Position numbers and translations under genes: made by a program
The notes under the pieces: model-generated
The model's database searches: none
Seen by the model: only the letters and a program-made list of their open reading frames with translations
Told to the model about the DNA's origin: nothing
Part shown: piece after piece, positions 55,195-64,000 of the stretch
Numbering within the stretch: position 1 is the first letter of the stretch
How the letters are laid out: each line of letters begins with the position of its first letter
NCBI RefSeq assembly: GCF_900497805.2
Contig: NW_020954562.1
Span: 27,084,318 to 27,148,317 of the forward strand
Reading direction: 5' to 3'
Length of the DNA stretch: 64,000 nt
From: Vombatus ursinus
Lineage: Eukaryota > Chordata > Mammalia > Diprotodontia > Vombatidae

Positions 55195-56510
55195 CTAGGC
55201 AACCCCTTCTATAAATGAAACCATTCCATCCTGTCTACTCGATCAACTTACCTGCTCTATCATTTCAATTCTCTCCTTAATAGTCAATTTCTTCTTGTCT
55301 ACTGAAGGCTTTCTGTTGCCAGCAAACTTGCCCATGTCCCTTTATCCTCAAAACCCCCTCACTTTATCTGTCCATCTGCTAGATATTGTATTTTATCTCT
55401 CCTCCCTTATCAAGACTAAAATCCTTGAGGACACCTGCAATTTGATAGCTTCACTTACTTTCCTCATACATTCTCTCCTCCTTTCCTTGTTTTCCTTTTC
55501 TCTTTTCTTTCTTAACTTTCTAAAGTCTCACTCATGACCGCATCCCTGAACTGAAACTTCTCTCTCCAAAGTTACCAATTATCTCTTAATTACTAAATCT
55601 AATGCCCCTTTTTTCACTTTTCAAACCTCTTGATCCCTTTTTTTGTTTTTGTTTTTTTGGTTGTTGTTGTTGTTGTTGTTTTCGTGAGGCAATTGGGGTT
55701 AAGTGACTTGCCCAGAGTCACACAGCTAGTGAGTGTAATGTGTCTGAGGCCAGATTTGAACTCAGGTCCTCCTGATTTCAGGGCTAGTCTATCTCCTGCG
55801 CCACCTGGCTGCCCCCAAACCTCTTGATCTCTTTGCAGCCGTTGTCACTGTCAAGCACTCTCTTCTTGAATTTATCTTCTCTCTAGGATTTTCAGGACAC
55901 TCATCTCTCCTGGCTCTCTTTCTCCCTGTTTGAACAAGTCCTTTTCAGTCTACCTTGCTGGATCTTCATCCAAGTTGTGTCTATTAATTATGAGGGTCTT
56001 ACCTGGGACCTTTTCTCCTTTTTCTTTTTGTACTATTTTGCTTGATGTTTGATTCAGCTCCCATAGATTCAATTATCATCTCTATGTAGATAATTCTCTG
56101 ATCTATTTATGCAGCTTTTACCTCTCTCCCAATCACATCTTCAGCTGCCTGTTAGACAAGATTCTTGAATTATATGTCCTATAGACATCTTAAATTCAGA
56201 ATGGGACTATCAAACTGACCTCATTATCTTTCTAACCAATACCATCTACTTCCTAACTTTCCTATTACTGTTAAAGGTATCACCATCCTCCCTGTCACCC
56301 AGGCTTGCAACCTGTCATTCTCTCTGTCTCCCCGTCTCTCTCTCTCTCTCCCTCTATCCAATCTATTGCCAAGTCTTATGGATTCTACCTTCACAAAATT
56401 TTATCTTTCCTCTGCCAGTGCCATCATCCTGGTGCAATTCCTTGTGACCTCATGCCTCGAATATTACAGTCCATGGCTGTTACGTGTCAGAACAGGGACA
56501 CAAATCTCTA
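55195..56510 (+). mobile_element. L2 LINE, reverse-transcriptase region, with SINE insertion
   Basis: Colinear L2 from the region before the RT ('catgaccgcatccctgaact', 'ctcatctctcctggctctct') through 'tatagacatcttaaattcag', 'caatctattgccaagtctta' and 'gtgcaattccttgtgacctc'. A SINE (55636-55815) splits it. The right end lies near 56510. Frames here are decayed LINE frames. Confidence 0.75.
55636..55815 (-). mobile_element. Marsupial tRNA-derived SINE inside L2
   Basis: Poly-T/(GTT)n end, 'gaggcaattggggttaagtg', 'acttgcccagagtcacacag', 'ctcctgcgccacctggctgc'. A perfect 14-bp duplication CAAACCTCTTGATC (55622-55635 and 55816-55829) flanks it. Confidence 0.95.
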
Positions 56511-56574
56511 AGTCCAAGGAGAGTTGCACTATCTCACAGAATAGTCTATAACAGAGGTTTCCAAGGTCAAGAGG

Positions 56575-56708
56575 TGGCACCATTTTCATTATCATCATCA
56601 TCTTCATCTTTATCACTGCCATTTTTTATCATGTTTTAAAGTTTACAAAGCTCTCTTGATATATTACTTCATTTGGTCTTCCCAACAACTCTAAGGAAAA
56701 TTACTATT
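56575..56708 (-). mobile_element. MIR-type SINE, 3' part
   Basis: 'atgttttaaagtttacaaag', 'ctctcttgatatattacttc' and 'atttggtcttcccaacaact' are antisense MIR words. Core and head are missing. Confidence 0.6.
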
Positions 56709-56984
56709 TCATCAGTTTTTAAATTTTTACTTTTGTGCAAGTTTTATAATGGACTTAATCATCAGTATAGTAATGCTAGTATATATTTTATAAATGTTAC
56801 TTGACACCTACTGGAGACACATATTCCAGTTTTTTTATTTGAAGGGGTGTGTTTTTAATGAAATTTGGAAATATCTATTTTAGAAGAAGAGACTTATGCC
56901 TACTAGATAAAATTTGCAACAGTGACTATAGTTTGGGGGCTCAATAGCAAACCATTAAGGAATGTGGTATGGGAGAGAATGCCT
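56709..56984. other. No recognised feature
   Basis: AT-rich unassigned spacer. Confidence 0.4.
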
Positions 56985-57168
56985 ACCTTAAGGAAGGAGT
57001 CAGGAGACCTGAAATCTGGTCCCAGACTCACCACTTACTGGTTTTGTGAACTTCCACAAATCCTTAACCTTTATGAACTTTATTTTCCTCAATTTCCCTA
57101 CTTATCTTACTTAGTTGTCCCCAGGATCAAGGAAAGATATATGTGAATATACTTTGAAAGTACTAAGT
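56985..57168 (+). mobile_element. MIR-type SINE
   Basis: 'aaggagtcaggagacctgaa', 'cttactggttttgtgaactt' and 'ccacaaatccttaaccttta' with 'ggatcaaggaaagatatatg' are sense MIR words. Confidence 0.65.
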
Positions 57169-57424
57169 CGAATTTGAATTTATCCTAATGAACTAGCAAA
57201 CATGATTTTTTTCAAATTAAAATTGATTTTTGAGCATATGGAAGCAGGTAGAATCATAAAATATAGATATATACATAAGGTCCAGGACATTTGTACTGAA
57301 ATAAAAATACAAGATTTTCCTTAAATTGGAAAGGAAGGCCATAATGCCATGATTTAAACCAATTGAGCTTAATAACAAAGGGATAATAAAACTTTAAGTC
57401 AGAGATCATTTAAGATTTAAGATA

Positions 57425-57715
57425 CGATTTAAGATCAGAGATTTAGAGTTAGAAGGGACCTAACAGGCAATCCAGTTTATTTAACTTATAAATCCATCAA
57501 CAATCAATAAGCATTTATTAAACATCTTTTACATGCCTAGCACTGTGCTAGGTGCTGGGGATACAAAGGCAGAAATTAAATAGCCCCTTCTCTTGAATTT
57601 TCATTCCATGAGGAAACTGAAGTCCAGTAAGGCTGTCATTTGTTAAAGTTCACATTGCTAGAAAGAAAAAATCAGGATTTAAGTCAAACCCTTTTTGGTG
57701 TTCTTTCTACATATA
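57425..57715 (-). mobile_element. MIR3/L3-type element, interrupted by L2
   Basis: The start 'gagatttagagttagaaggg' with 'acctaacaggcaatccagtt' and the continuation 'tgaggaaactgaagtccagt', 'cacattgctagaaagaaaaa' lie on either side of an antisense L2 end (57487-57603). Confidence 0.62.
57487..57603 (-). mobile_element. L2 LINE 3' end nested in MIR3/L3
   Basis: 'caataagcatttattaaaca', 'tgcctagcactgtgctaggt' and 'gctggggatacaaaggcaga' are a well-preserved antisense L2 terminus. Confidence 0.78.
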
Positions 57716-57774
57716 AAATATTTGTGTTTTAAATCTTGTTTTAGCTTCTATTACACTTTTAAATATATTTCATC

Positions 57775-57965
57775 AACTGATGGGCCAACAAACACCTAGT
57801 AAGTGCCTACTATGTACCTACTGAGTCTACTATGTGTTAGCATAGTGGGGATTCAAATACAAAGGTGAAAAATTCCCTGCTCTCGAACACACAATATAGC
57901 TGAGAGACAACATTTACAAAGGAAGATATCCAGAAAATGGATACAAAATAAATATAAAAAAAATC
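57775..57965 (-). mobile_element. L2 LINE 3' end, antisense
   Basis: 'aagtgcctactatgtaccta', 'catagtggggattcaaatac' and 'ccctgctctcgaacacacaa' repeat the L2 terminus. A short internal repetition of 'ctactatgt' is present. Confidence 0.7.
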
Positions 57966-58789
57966 TTCAAGAGAGTCATTAAGTATCTATACTTTTATTT
58001 TAGTAAAGAATTATGTTTTTGTAGAGCTAACACATGACTGTACAATGTACATATCTATGTACTCGGTCTATACAGCCTAGTATCTGAGAGGAATTAATCA
58101 GCTTTTTTGGAATAGCTCTACAAAGATCCCATAAACACTTCAAATTATAATGTTTAAGTAAATGGATATTGTAATTAAAAGGTTATCACATAACCTGCAA
58201 GACCCCACACTAGAAGTGCATGGATAAATCTGCCAAGTGAAATTTTCTAGTTATTTTCAAAAGTTCCAGGAAAATAGTTTGTTCTTTTTCCTCAGAGCTA
58301 CAAGGTAAATGCTATAAATGGTTTCCCAGAAGGACCTGTTTCCTTGATAGATACAGGTTTTGGAGGGATTTCTTGGTCCAGACTTGAGCTTTCATCTAAG
58401 CAGGGAATTCCTGGCATGGGAATTCCCTTAATTAATGCCAGCTGAAACTCCTCTATAGCTCAGTTTTAGAGAGTTGCCTAGTTTTTGTGGTGTAAATGCT
58501 ACTGAAAACTGTGATAACATCGTTCTTTTCTCCTACTTTACTTCAAACAAATAAGAGAACAAAAAGTTGAGTGGGTACAATACATTGAGAGAAATTCAAC
58601 TAATGACTTCACACTTATAGCCTTGGCTGCTGTGCACAGGAAAAATTCTAAGATTGCTTTTTGTTTTTCAGATTGGACACTTTGGTGCACATGATGTAAC
58701 ACAAAAGTGACCAGGAAAGTCTCTAGTCCCTCCCTTGTAACCCCTTTCTCATAACAGGGGGTTAAAACCTAATGAAGGGTTGGTTCACT
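57966..58789. other. Unique DNA with paired kappaB-like sites
   Basis: About 0.8 kb with no recognised repeat. Two kappaB-like sites are described separately. Confidence 0.35.
58403..58427. promoter_or_regulatory. Two NF-kappaB-consensus-like sites, 5 bp apart
   Basis: GGGAATTCCT (58403-58412) and the palindrome GGGAATTCCC (58418-58427) fit the kappaB consensus GGGRNWYYCC (the first differs at the last base). They lie 15 bp start to start in non-repetitive DNA. Binding is not shown by the sequence alone. Confidence 0.3.
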
Positions 58790-59018
58790 TCACATGTATA
58801 CACGTGTGTATATACATATATACATACATGTGTATATGTGTATATATACATACATGTGTATATATACACACATACATATACATGCATATTTACACACACA
58901 TGCATAATTTACACACAGAGAGATTGGCTTTCACAATATACATATAATTTTCAATATATATGTGCATGTGGATATATACACATACATATATACTTTCTAT
59001 TTATATACACACATGCAT
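58790..59018. repeat. TATA/CACA/TGTA microsatellite cluster
   Basis: Alternating 'acatacatgtgtatatgtgt'-type repeats interspersed with short unique words. The 123-codon tyrosine/histidine-rich frame across it (58772-59143) is a composition artefact. Confidence 0.88.
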
Positions 59019-59059
59019 GTAAAATTTGTACTGAAATTTGTAGGGAATTTGTAGTGGAA

Positions 59060-59150
59060 GGCAATCTCTATAGCTTATTCATCCAACTGCTGCCACAAAC
59101 TAGGGAATGGATATTGTTTATCCACTTCTTCTTCACTCTTTGAATGATCA
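59060..59150 (+). repeat. Unclassified repeat, copy 1
   Basis: 'caatctctatagcttattca', 'tccaactgctgccacaaact' and 'agggaatggatattgtttat' recur with roughly three-quarters identity at 60813-60905. Family unknown. Confidence 0.55.
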
Positions 59151-60144
59151 AGGAAAATTCTTTTGAATAGTTTCAGAAGGAAGCACAATGTTCTAGAGCA
59201 CAATGCAAATAGCACGATATCATTTGAACACAAGATCAGATGGAAGATCTCACCATCCACAAAGCATCTCTCTTCAAGTTGAACTCACCTGAATCTCTTC
59301 TACAGAGTGGTGAATGTATTTGGCCAGCATATGTCTCCCAGTTTGGTGCCTAAACTCTTATTGGGATGGTGTGGAATAAGATTATCTCAAGAACATTTAA
59401 ATGTGTAAATGGACAATGAAACAATAAACAGAAGAATAACTGAAGGATTTATAGCCTTAAAACAAATTGCATTTTTCATCAAGCACTATAGAGCTACCCT
59501 TATAGCTTCTAACTTCACAGTTCTGGATAAATGCTTATGGGGAGGTAGCACTAGTGCTAAATGAACAAAGATAGGATGCATTAAGGATAGAAAATTAGTG
59601 CAGCTCATTCCTCATCTGTTTGGTTTTTGCTTCACAGTTCAATTGAGATAAACTCTTTGCCCAAAAGTATTTAAACTGGTACTTTGGGGCTCAAGAAGGT
59701 GCTTCCTGTCAGAAAAGAAGACTACCATGATATAGAACTTGAGAAAGATTGAGTGGACAAGGGGGAGACAAATTTTTCTATTCCATTTCCAAAAGACCAG
59801 GAACAGACTTGTAATTAGTTCAAATTATCTGTCTATATGTGTATAGCATTGTGACGGATGTACTATATGCTCAATTAAATTGGTAGTCTGTGTCTTCAAG
59901 GTGTTTTTGATTTATATGGAATCCACATTCAACATGACCTAGCAGTTTGATTTGTCTAGCCTGTTGAGGTTCATTAAAATAATTATTTGTGGAGCCTCTA
60001 CAACTAGAATAGCTACATACAAAGTCTACAATCAAATGCATTACCTTATGGACCTACTGGAGTCCATCCCAGTTTTTTAAGACTCATGCAACTATTAATG
60101 TGGAGAGAAACATGGATCATATAGAGTATTGTTATTAATACTTA
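59151..60144. other. No recognised repeat or gene
   Basis: About 1 kb of unique-looking DNA. Nothing supported. Confidence 0.4.
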
Positions 60145-60228
60145 CAACAGCATTAATAATAGTCATAATAACTAGCATTTTACAGCACTTGAAAGTTTGC
60201 ACAATGCTTCACATATGTTCACTATATG
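60145..60228 (-). mobile_element. MIR-type SINE fragment
   Basis: 'aataactagcattttacagc' and 'acttgaaagtttgcacaatg' are the antisense MIR start. Breaks off at about 60228. Confidence 0.6.
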
Positions 60229-60374
60229 GGACCCTTCTGTGTTCCATATCTTACCAATACTAGCAGGATATGGGCAATAGAAAAGATGAACCATTGTTCT
60301 AGGAAAAGTATGTAGTCATTAAAAGAGCTTTACAGTTTTCTGAAGATAATCCAGCCTGCTTTCCATTTCCCATT

Positions 60375-60775
60375 TCTTTCTTTCTTTTTTTCATGTAAAA
60401 CATTTCCAAGAAGACTCAAACAACAACAAAAAGAATGAAAGAAAGTGAAAAATGGTATGCTTCAGTCTATATTCAGACAGTATCAGTTCTTTCTTTGGAG
60501 GGAGATAGTATACTTCATCATGAGTCCTTTGGTATTGGCTTAGATCACTGTATTGCTGAGAATAGTTAAGTCATTCACAATTCTTCATACAATGCTCTCC
60601 TGGTTCTGCTCCCTTCACTTTGCATCAATTTATCTAGGTCTTTCTAGGTTTTTCTTAAATCATCCTACTTGTCATTTCTTATATCACAATAATATTTCAT
60701 CACAATCATATGCCACAACTTGTTCAGCCATTCCCCAATTAATGGGCACTTCCCATTTATTTCTGAATCCAACAT
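60375..60775 (-). mobile_element. L1 LINE 3' end, antisense
   Basis: 'atgagtcctttggtattggc', 'tcctggttctgctcccttca', 'caacttgttcagccattccc' and 'caattaatgggcacttccca' match the 3' end of the L1 at 37894-38500. 5' truncated. Confidence 0.78.
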
Positions 60776-60812
60776 GGACATCTGTATTGTTTGTCCTAGA
60801 TTTTTACAGAGT

Positions 60813-60905
60813 AATTGCTAATCTCTATAGCCTGCCTGTCCAACTACATGACATAAACTACGGAATGGATAATGTTCATTCACTTGATCTTTGGCATTGC
60901 AATAT
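60813..60905 (+). repeat. Unclassified repeat, copy 2
   Basis: 'taatctctatagcctgcctg', 'tccaactacatgacataaac' and 'tacggaatggataatgttca' pair with 59060-59150. Confidence 0.55.
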
Positions 60906-61019
60906 ACCAGGGCTAGTTTAGAGTTAACAATTCAAATCAATTCAAATAAACCTATTTCAATCAAACAAATTAAATTCATTATTAACCACATGTTTTAAAG
61001 AAATAGGACATATATTTAT

Positions 61020-61252
61020 ATAATAATAGCTAACATTTATATAACACTTACTATGTGCCAGGCACTGTGCTAAACTACTATTTCATTTGGTCCTCATAAT
61101 AACCCTGGGAGAAAGATGCTATTGAGGAAAGCAGAAGTAATTTGCTTAGGGCCATAGAGCTGATGTGTCTGAGTCTGGATTTGAACCCAAGTCTTTTTGA
61201 GTGCAGGCCCAACACTCTAACTACTGTGGTACCTAGCTTCTTGTGTATTATA
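61020..61252 (-). mobile_element. MIR-type SINE, near full length
   Basis: 'agctaacatttatataacac', 'tatgtgccaggcactgtgct', 'gtcctcataataaccctggg', 'gatttgaacccaagtctttt' and 'aactactgtggtacctagct' are antisense MIR words in order. Confidence 0.82.
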
Positions 61253-61984
61253 CAATGAAAGGAGTCCTAGGATTTTCAAGTTAGATACAGTAATGTCAGG
61301 TGGAATGTCAGGGTGAGGTACCAAGTCAGAAGAGAATCTCTGAAGTAGGTAATATTTTGGGAAGTAACTGAAGGGCTGGTTGACATGGTCACAGACAGGG
61401 AAAAGAGGAGCAAGTTTGAGATGTAGCCTTTGAAAAAGTTCAAGATGAAAGAAGAAGAAGCCAAAGAAAGAAGCAATGAAGAAAAATGCCTACTAGTCAG
61501 CAGGATAATTAAAACGACTGATTCCACAATGCAATTTACCTGTGCTGAAATTTACTCTTGTTCACATAGAATATGAGGTAACCACAAACTAATTTAATCA
61601 AGTAATTGCTTCAGCTGACCAGCAACATTCTCAAAGAAAACTGCTCAAGATTGCAGTTCTGGTTAGAGGAAGGTGTGGTTCAGTGATTAGAGACAAGGAA
61701 AAGGGAGCTAGAGAAGGAAGAGTTGGGGAGAAGCATGATGTGGTAATAGGATGACTAAGAAGATTCATTCTTATCATTTTTTTAAAGTTTTTAGCTTTTA
61801 AAAAGGAAGGAACTTTTGGCAATAAAAGTCTGGGGAACTAGCACAAGGGATGCACAGTATTTTAATCTATTGATGCTAAATGATGAAATTTTGAGACCAG
61901 ATCAGAGGGGAAATATTTTGGGGCCTGTTGACCTCTTGGCACATCCCAAGTTATATCATTGCCACTTGGGGGGGAAGGGGAAAT
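61253..61984. other. No recognised feature
   Basis: Unique-looking DNA with purine-rich patches. Nothing supported. Confidence 0.4.
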
Positions 61985-62229
61985 AAACTTTTATATAGCA
62001 ACTAGGATGTAAAAGACACTGTGCTAAGCACTTTCACAAGTATCTCATTTGATTCTCATAAAATCCCTTTGAAGTAGGTGCTATTATTATCTCCATTTTA
62101 CATTTGAGGAAACTGAAGTAAATAGGGGTGTAAGATGACTTGCCAAACTGGTAAGTGTCTGACAACAGATTTGAACTCAGAACTTCCTGCCTCCAGGCCT
62201 GGTATTCTATCTGCTGTGCAGCTAGCTTT
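61985..62229 (-). mobile_element. MIR-type SINE, near full length
   Basis: 'cttttatatagcaactagga', 'gacactgtgctaagcacttt', 'catttgattctcataaaatc', 'catttgaggaaactgaagta', 'gatttgaactcagaacttcc' and 'ctatctgctgtgcagctagc' in antisense order. Confidence 0.82.
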
Positions 62230-62231
62230 CT

Positions 62232-62342
62232 CAGAACAACCCTGTTTCTATAGGACTTCAAGGTTTACAAAGAGTTTTTTTCATGGTCATCCTATGACAT
62301 AGGCAGTAAAAGTCCATTACGAAAAAATTTAGGCTTTAGACT
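62232..62342 (-). mobile_element. MIR-type SINE, left part, broken by an inverted duplication
   Basis: 'ctataggacttcaaggttta' and 'atgacataggcagtaaaagt' are antisense MIR 3' words. The element stops being colinear at the palindrome described next. Confidence 0.65.
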
Positions 62343-62427
62343 TTGACTTTTTAAGTCAAAATTTAGTCTAAAGCCTAAATTTTTTCATGATGGACTTTTA
62401 CTGCCTATTTTGACTTAAAAAGTCAAG
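62301..62427. repeat. Local inverted duplication (A-B-A'-B' order)
   Basis: Arm A (62301-62342) and arm A' (62365-62406) are reverse complements over 42 positions with only two or three mismatches near the middle. Between them lies B (62343-62362), itself a small inverted repeat TTGACTT..AAGTCAA. A reverse complement of B (B', about 62408-62427) follows A'. This order is not that of a plain hairpin and resembles a template-switch product. A small palindromic DNA transposon is the alternative. Confidence 0.88.
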
Positions 62428-63589
62428 GAATTGCAGGAATTTAGAACTTTTATATCTATAATCCAAGATAGAAAGTGTGCACTCTTTCTTAAGTCTTCTC
62501 TCCTCTCAAAGCAAGAGTAACCCAGACCAACTCAAAGCACTCAACCTATTCCAAAAATAACATTCAGAATTTAAGGGCAAATATTTCATAAGAGTCTAAG
62601 TTATCCTCGTTTAGACAGTTATTTATCATTAAATGTTCTGTATCTGGGTCAAAGTACTGTTTTACAGGAGCTATGTCAGTAATGAGTCATGTCTGCAAGT
62701 TGCATAATAATCTCCATTGATGATGAGGTCATGCTCTTTTCAAAGAAAAATGGCTCCATCACAATGGTGTCTCTGCTCTCAGAAAAGGCAGAGAATATGA
62801 ACTGGACTGAAAGATATCCCAGAACATTAATAATGTGCCATTCCATTTACAATTATTTCATAGTGAGCTGGTTGTAAACTAACTCAACAAAATGACGTTT
62901 CGTTATGTATCTATTCATCTCTCCAGTCTACGTGAAGGCAATGGCATTAAACATAATGAAGTGTTTTGCTACTTATGGGCATGGAAGTTGGTGTGCCATT
63001 GGACTTCAGATATAATGCACGCATTATCATCATTCCAGGCATAATTGAGGGCCCTTGGAAAATCCATTTTTTAATGCTAGAGTGCCACCCAGTGAAAAAT
63101 CAAGCATTTTGTAAGAATAGAAAAGCAAGTTTACTCTTATCCATTACATGGATGTAGTAGTTTTCTCTGTTTTCTGGGAAAGCTTTATTATTCAAAGAAT
63201 CTATCTATAACAATGCAAGCACATTGTATCATATGGTGTTATTTGTTCTTCTATTGAATTTATCTCATGCTCCATGTCATTAACCTACATAGCATGCGGG
63301 GAAATAGGGAAAGCAACAGATGTTTTCTGAAGGTGGGATGTCCTCAGATTCCAAACCATTCCCTAACACACAGCCTGTGTAGACCCATTAGATACACCTC
63401 TTTTACCTCTGTGTTAACAATATGAATAAGATGTGACCAACAAGAACTTGGAACTCTCCCACACTGGTCTAATATCAGGACCTATACTATATTTTCCATA
63501 AACTAAGTCCTAAAGTGGAACTATGATTGCCCCCTCCCCATTATTTTCAAAAAGAAATTTATTCTCTTTTGGGGGTCAACCCAAATATC
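62428..63589. other. Unique DNA, possible conserved noncoding element
   Basis: About 1.2 kb with no recognised repeat. Frames of 62-63 codons have no motif. The stretch 62950-63140 is AT-rich with homeodomain-like words (gcataattgag) and could be conserved. Confidence 0.3.
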
Positions 63590-63685
63590 TTCTTTGGGTT
63601 CCAGTTTCTTCACATGTAAGATTAGAGGGTTGAACTAGAGGGTCTCTGCAGGCCCTTTCATCTTTAATTCTATGACTGAATGAGC
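63590..63685 (+). mobile_element. L3/CR1 or MIR3 3' end
   Basis: 'agtttcttcacatgtaagat', 'tagagggttgaactagaggg' and 'tctctgcaggccctttcatc' are the sense L3/MIR3 end (gggttggactagatgacctctgaggtcccttccagctc). Confidence 0.7.
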
Positions 63686-64000
63686 ACTTCCCTTTTAAAG
63701 GACAAAAACAGAGGAGAAATCACAAACATACAAAAATGGAAAGAAATTGCCAAATTTTTCTAACAAACTATTTTCTTTATCAATGATGGTGCAGTCACCT
63801 CCCTTGGGCCCTTACATCGTAATCCATAATATACTTCACAAGGAGGCAAAATAATACACAACGAAAAAAAAAAAGATGGAATGACCAGCTGGATGGCTCA
63901 AATATACACAAAGGAGGTGTGTCCTAGAAGCAATGCACTTTTCAGATCATCAAGGGGGTAAATGATATTTGATATTAAAAAGAGGGAAACATGTCAAACA
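63686..64000. other. No recognised feature
   Basis: AT-rich DNA to the end of the window. Nothing supported. Confidence 0.4.

Noticed and set aside
58772-59143. 123-codon Tyr/His/Thr-rich frame
   Set aside because: It is the translation of a TATA/CACA microsatellite cluster.
1-64000. CRISPR arrays, operons, phage or bacterial genes, tRNA genes
   Set aside because: No regularly spaced direct repeats, no ribosome binding sites with long frames, and the tRNA-like heads all belong to SINEs.

Overview
This is vertebrate nuclear DNA, almost certainly from a marsupial. The marker is a set of short tRNA-headed SINEs whose head reads GGGCAGCTAGGTGGCACAG and whose body ends in CCCCAATTGCCTC plus an A-rich tail. 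They occur with SINEs whose 3' end is shared with an RTE LINE, L1s whose 5' ends carry the CAAGATGG (YY1-type) start, and a dense layer of decayed L2, MIR and L3/CR1-like copies. The sequence is AT-rich and CpG-poor. I cannot tell an American opossum from an Australasian species. No host protein-coding gene is evident, so the window reads as intergenic or deep-intronic DNA. Most open frames are short chance frames or antisense frames of LINEs.

Layout. 1-4.7 kb: MIR remnants, a probable minus-strand solo LTR (704-1264) and unique DNA. 4.77-7.74 kb: an internally deleted plus-strand L1 with both ends and a target duplication. 8-13.4 kb: a tight 28-bp-arm hairpin (8120-8178), L1 3' pieces, an L2, MIRs and a 7SL RNA retropseudogene (11493-11804). 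13.9-16.7 kb: a much interrupted L2. 17.06-20.66 kb: L1, L2, an RTE LINE fragment and a second internally deleted L1, the last three on the minus strand. 20.8-24.6 kb: a young SINE, an older RTE-tailed SINE, and a MIR split by a 767-bp solo LTR. 25-35 kb: unique DNA, purine/pyrimidine tracts, MIRs, a hAT-like element and microsatellites. 34.9-35.9 kb: two L2s in opposite orientation. 37.9-41.55 kb: a third internally deleted L1 with a SINE inside. 41.6-49.8 kb: L2s, MIRs and a 400-N assembly gap inside a GT/GA microsatellite. 49.8-52.8 kb: a plus-strand L1 carrying a SINE and an L2 fragment. 55.2-56.5 kb: an L2 with a SINE inside. 56.5-64 kb: MIR/L2/L1 remnants, two kappaB-like sites, and a MIR with a local inverted duplication (62301-62427).

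There is no operon or pathway here. What the window records is a chronology of insertions: L2 and MIR/L3 are oldest, L1/RTE and LTRs cut into some of them, and the short poly-A SINEs, several with 11-15 bp target duplications, are youngest. The points most worth a second look are the two inverted duplications, the 7SL pseudogene, the three L1s that each kept an authentic 5' end but lost the middle, the LTR-split MIR, and two weak exon-like segments (29170-29379 minus, 54437-54572 plus). I found no sign of a previously undescribed functional system.
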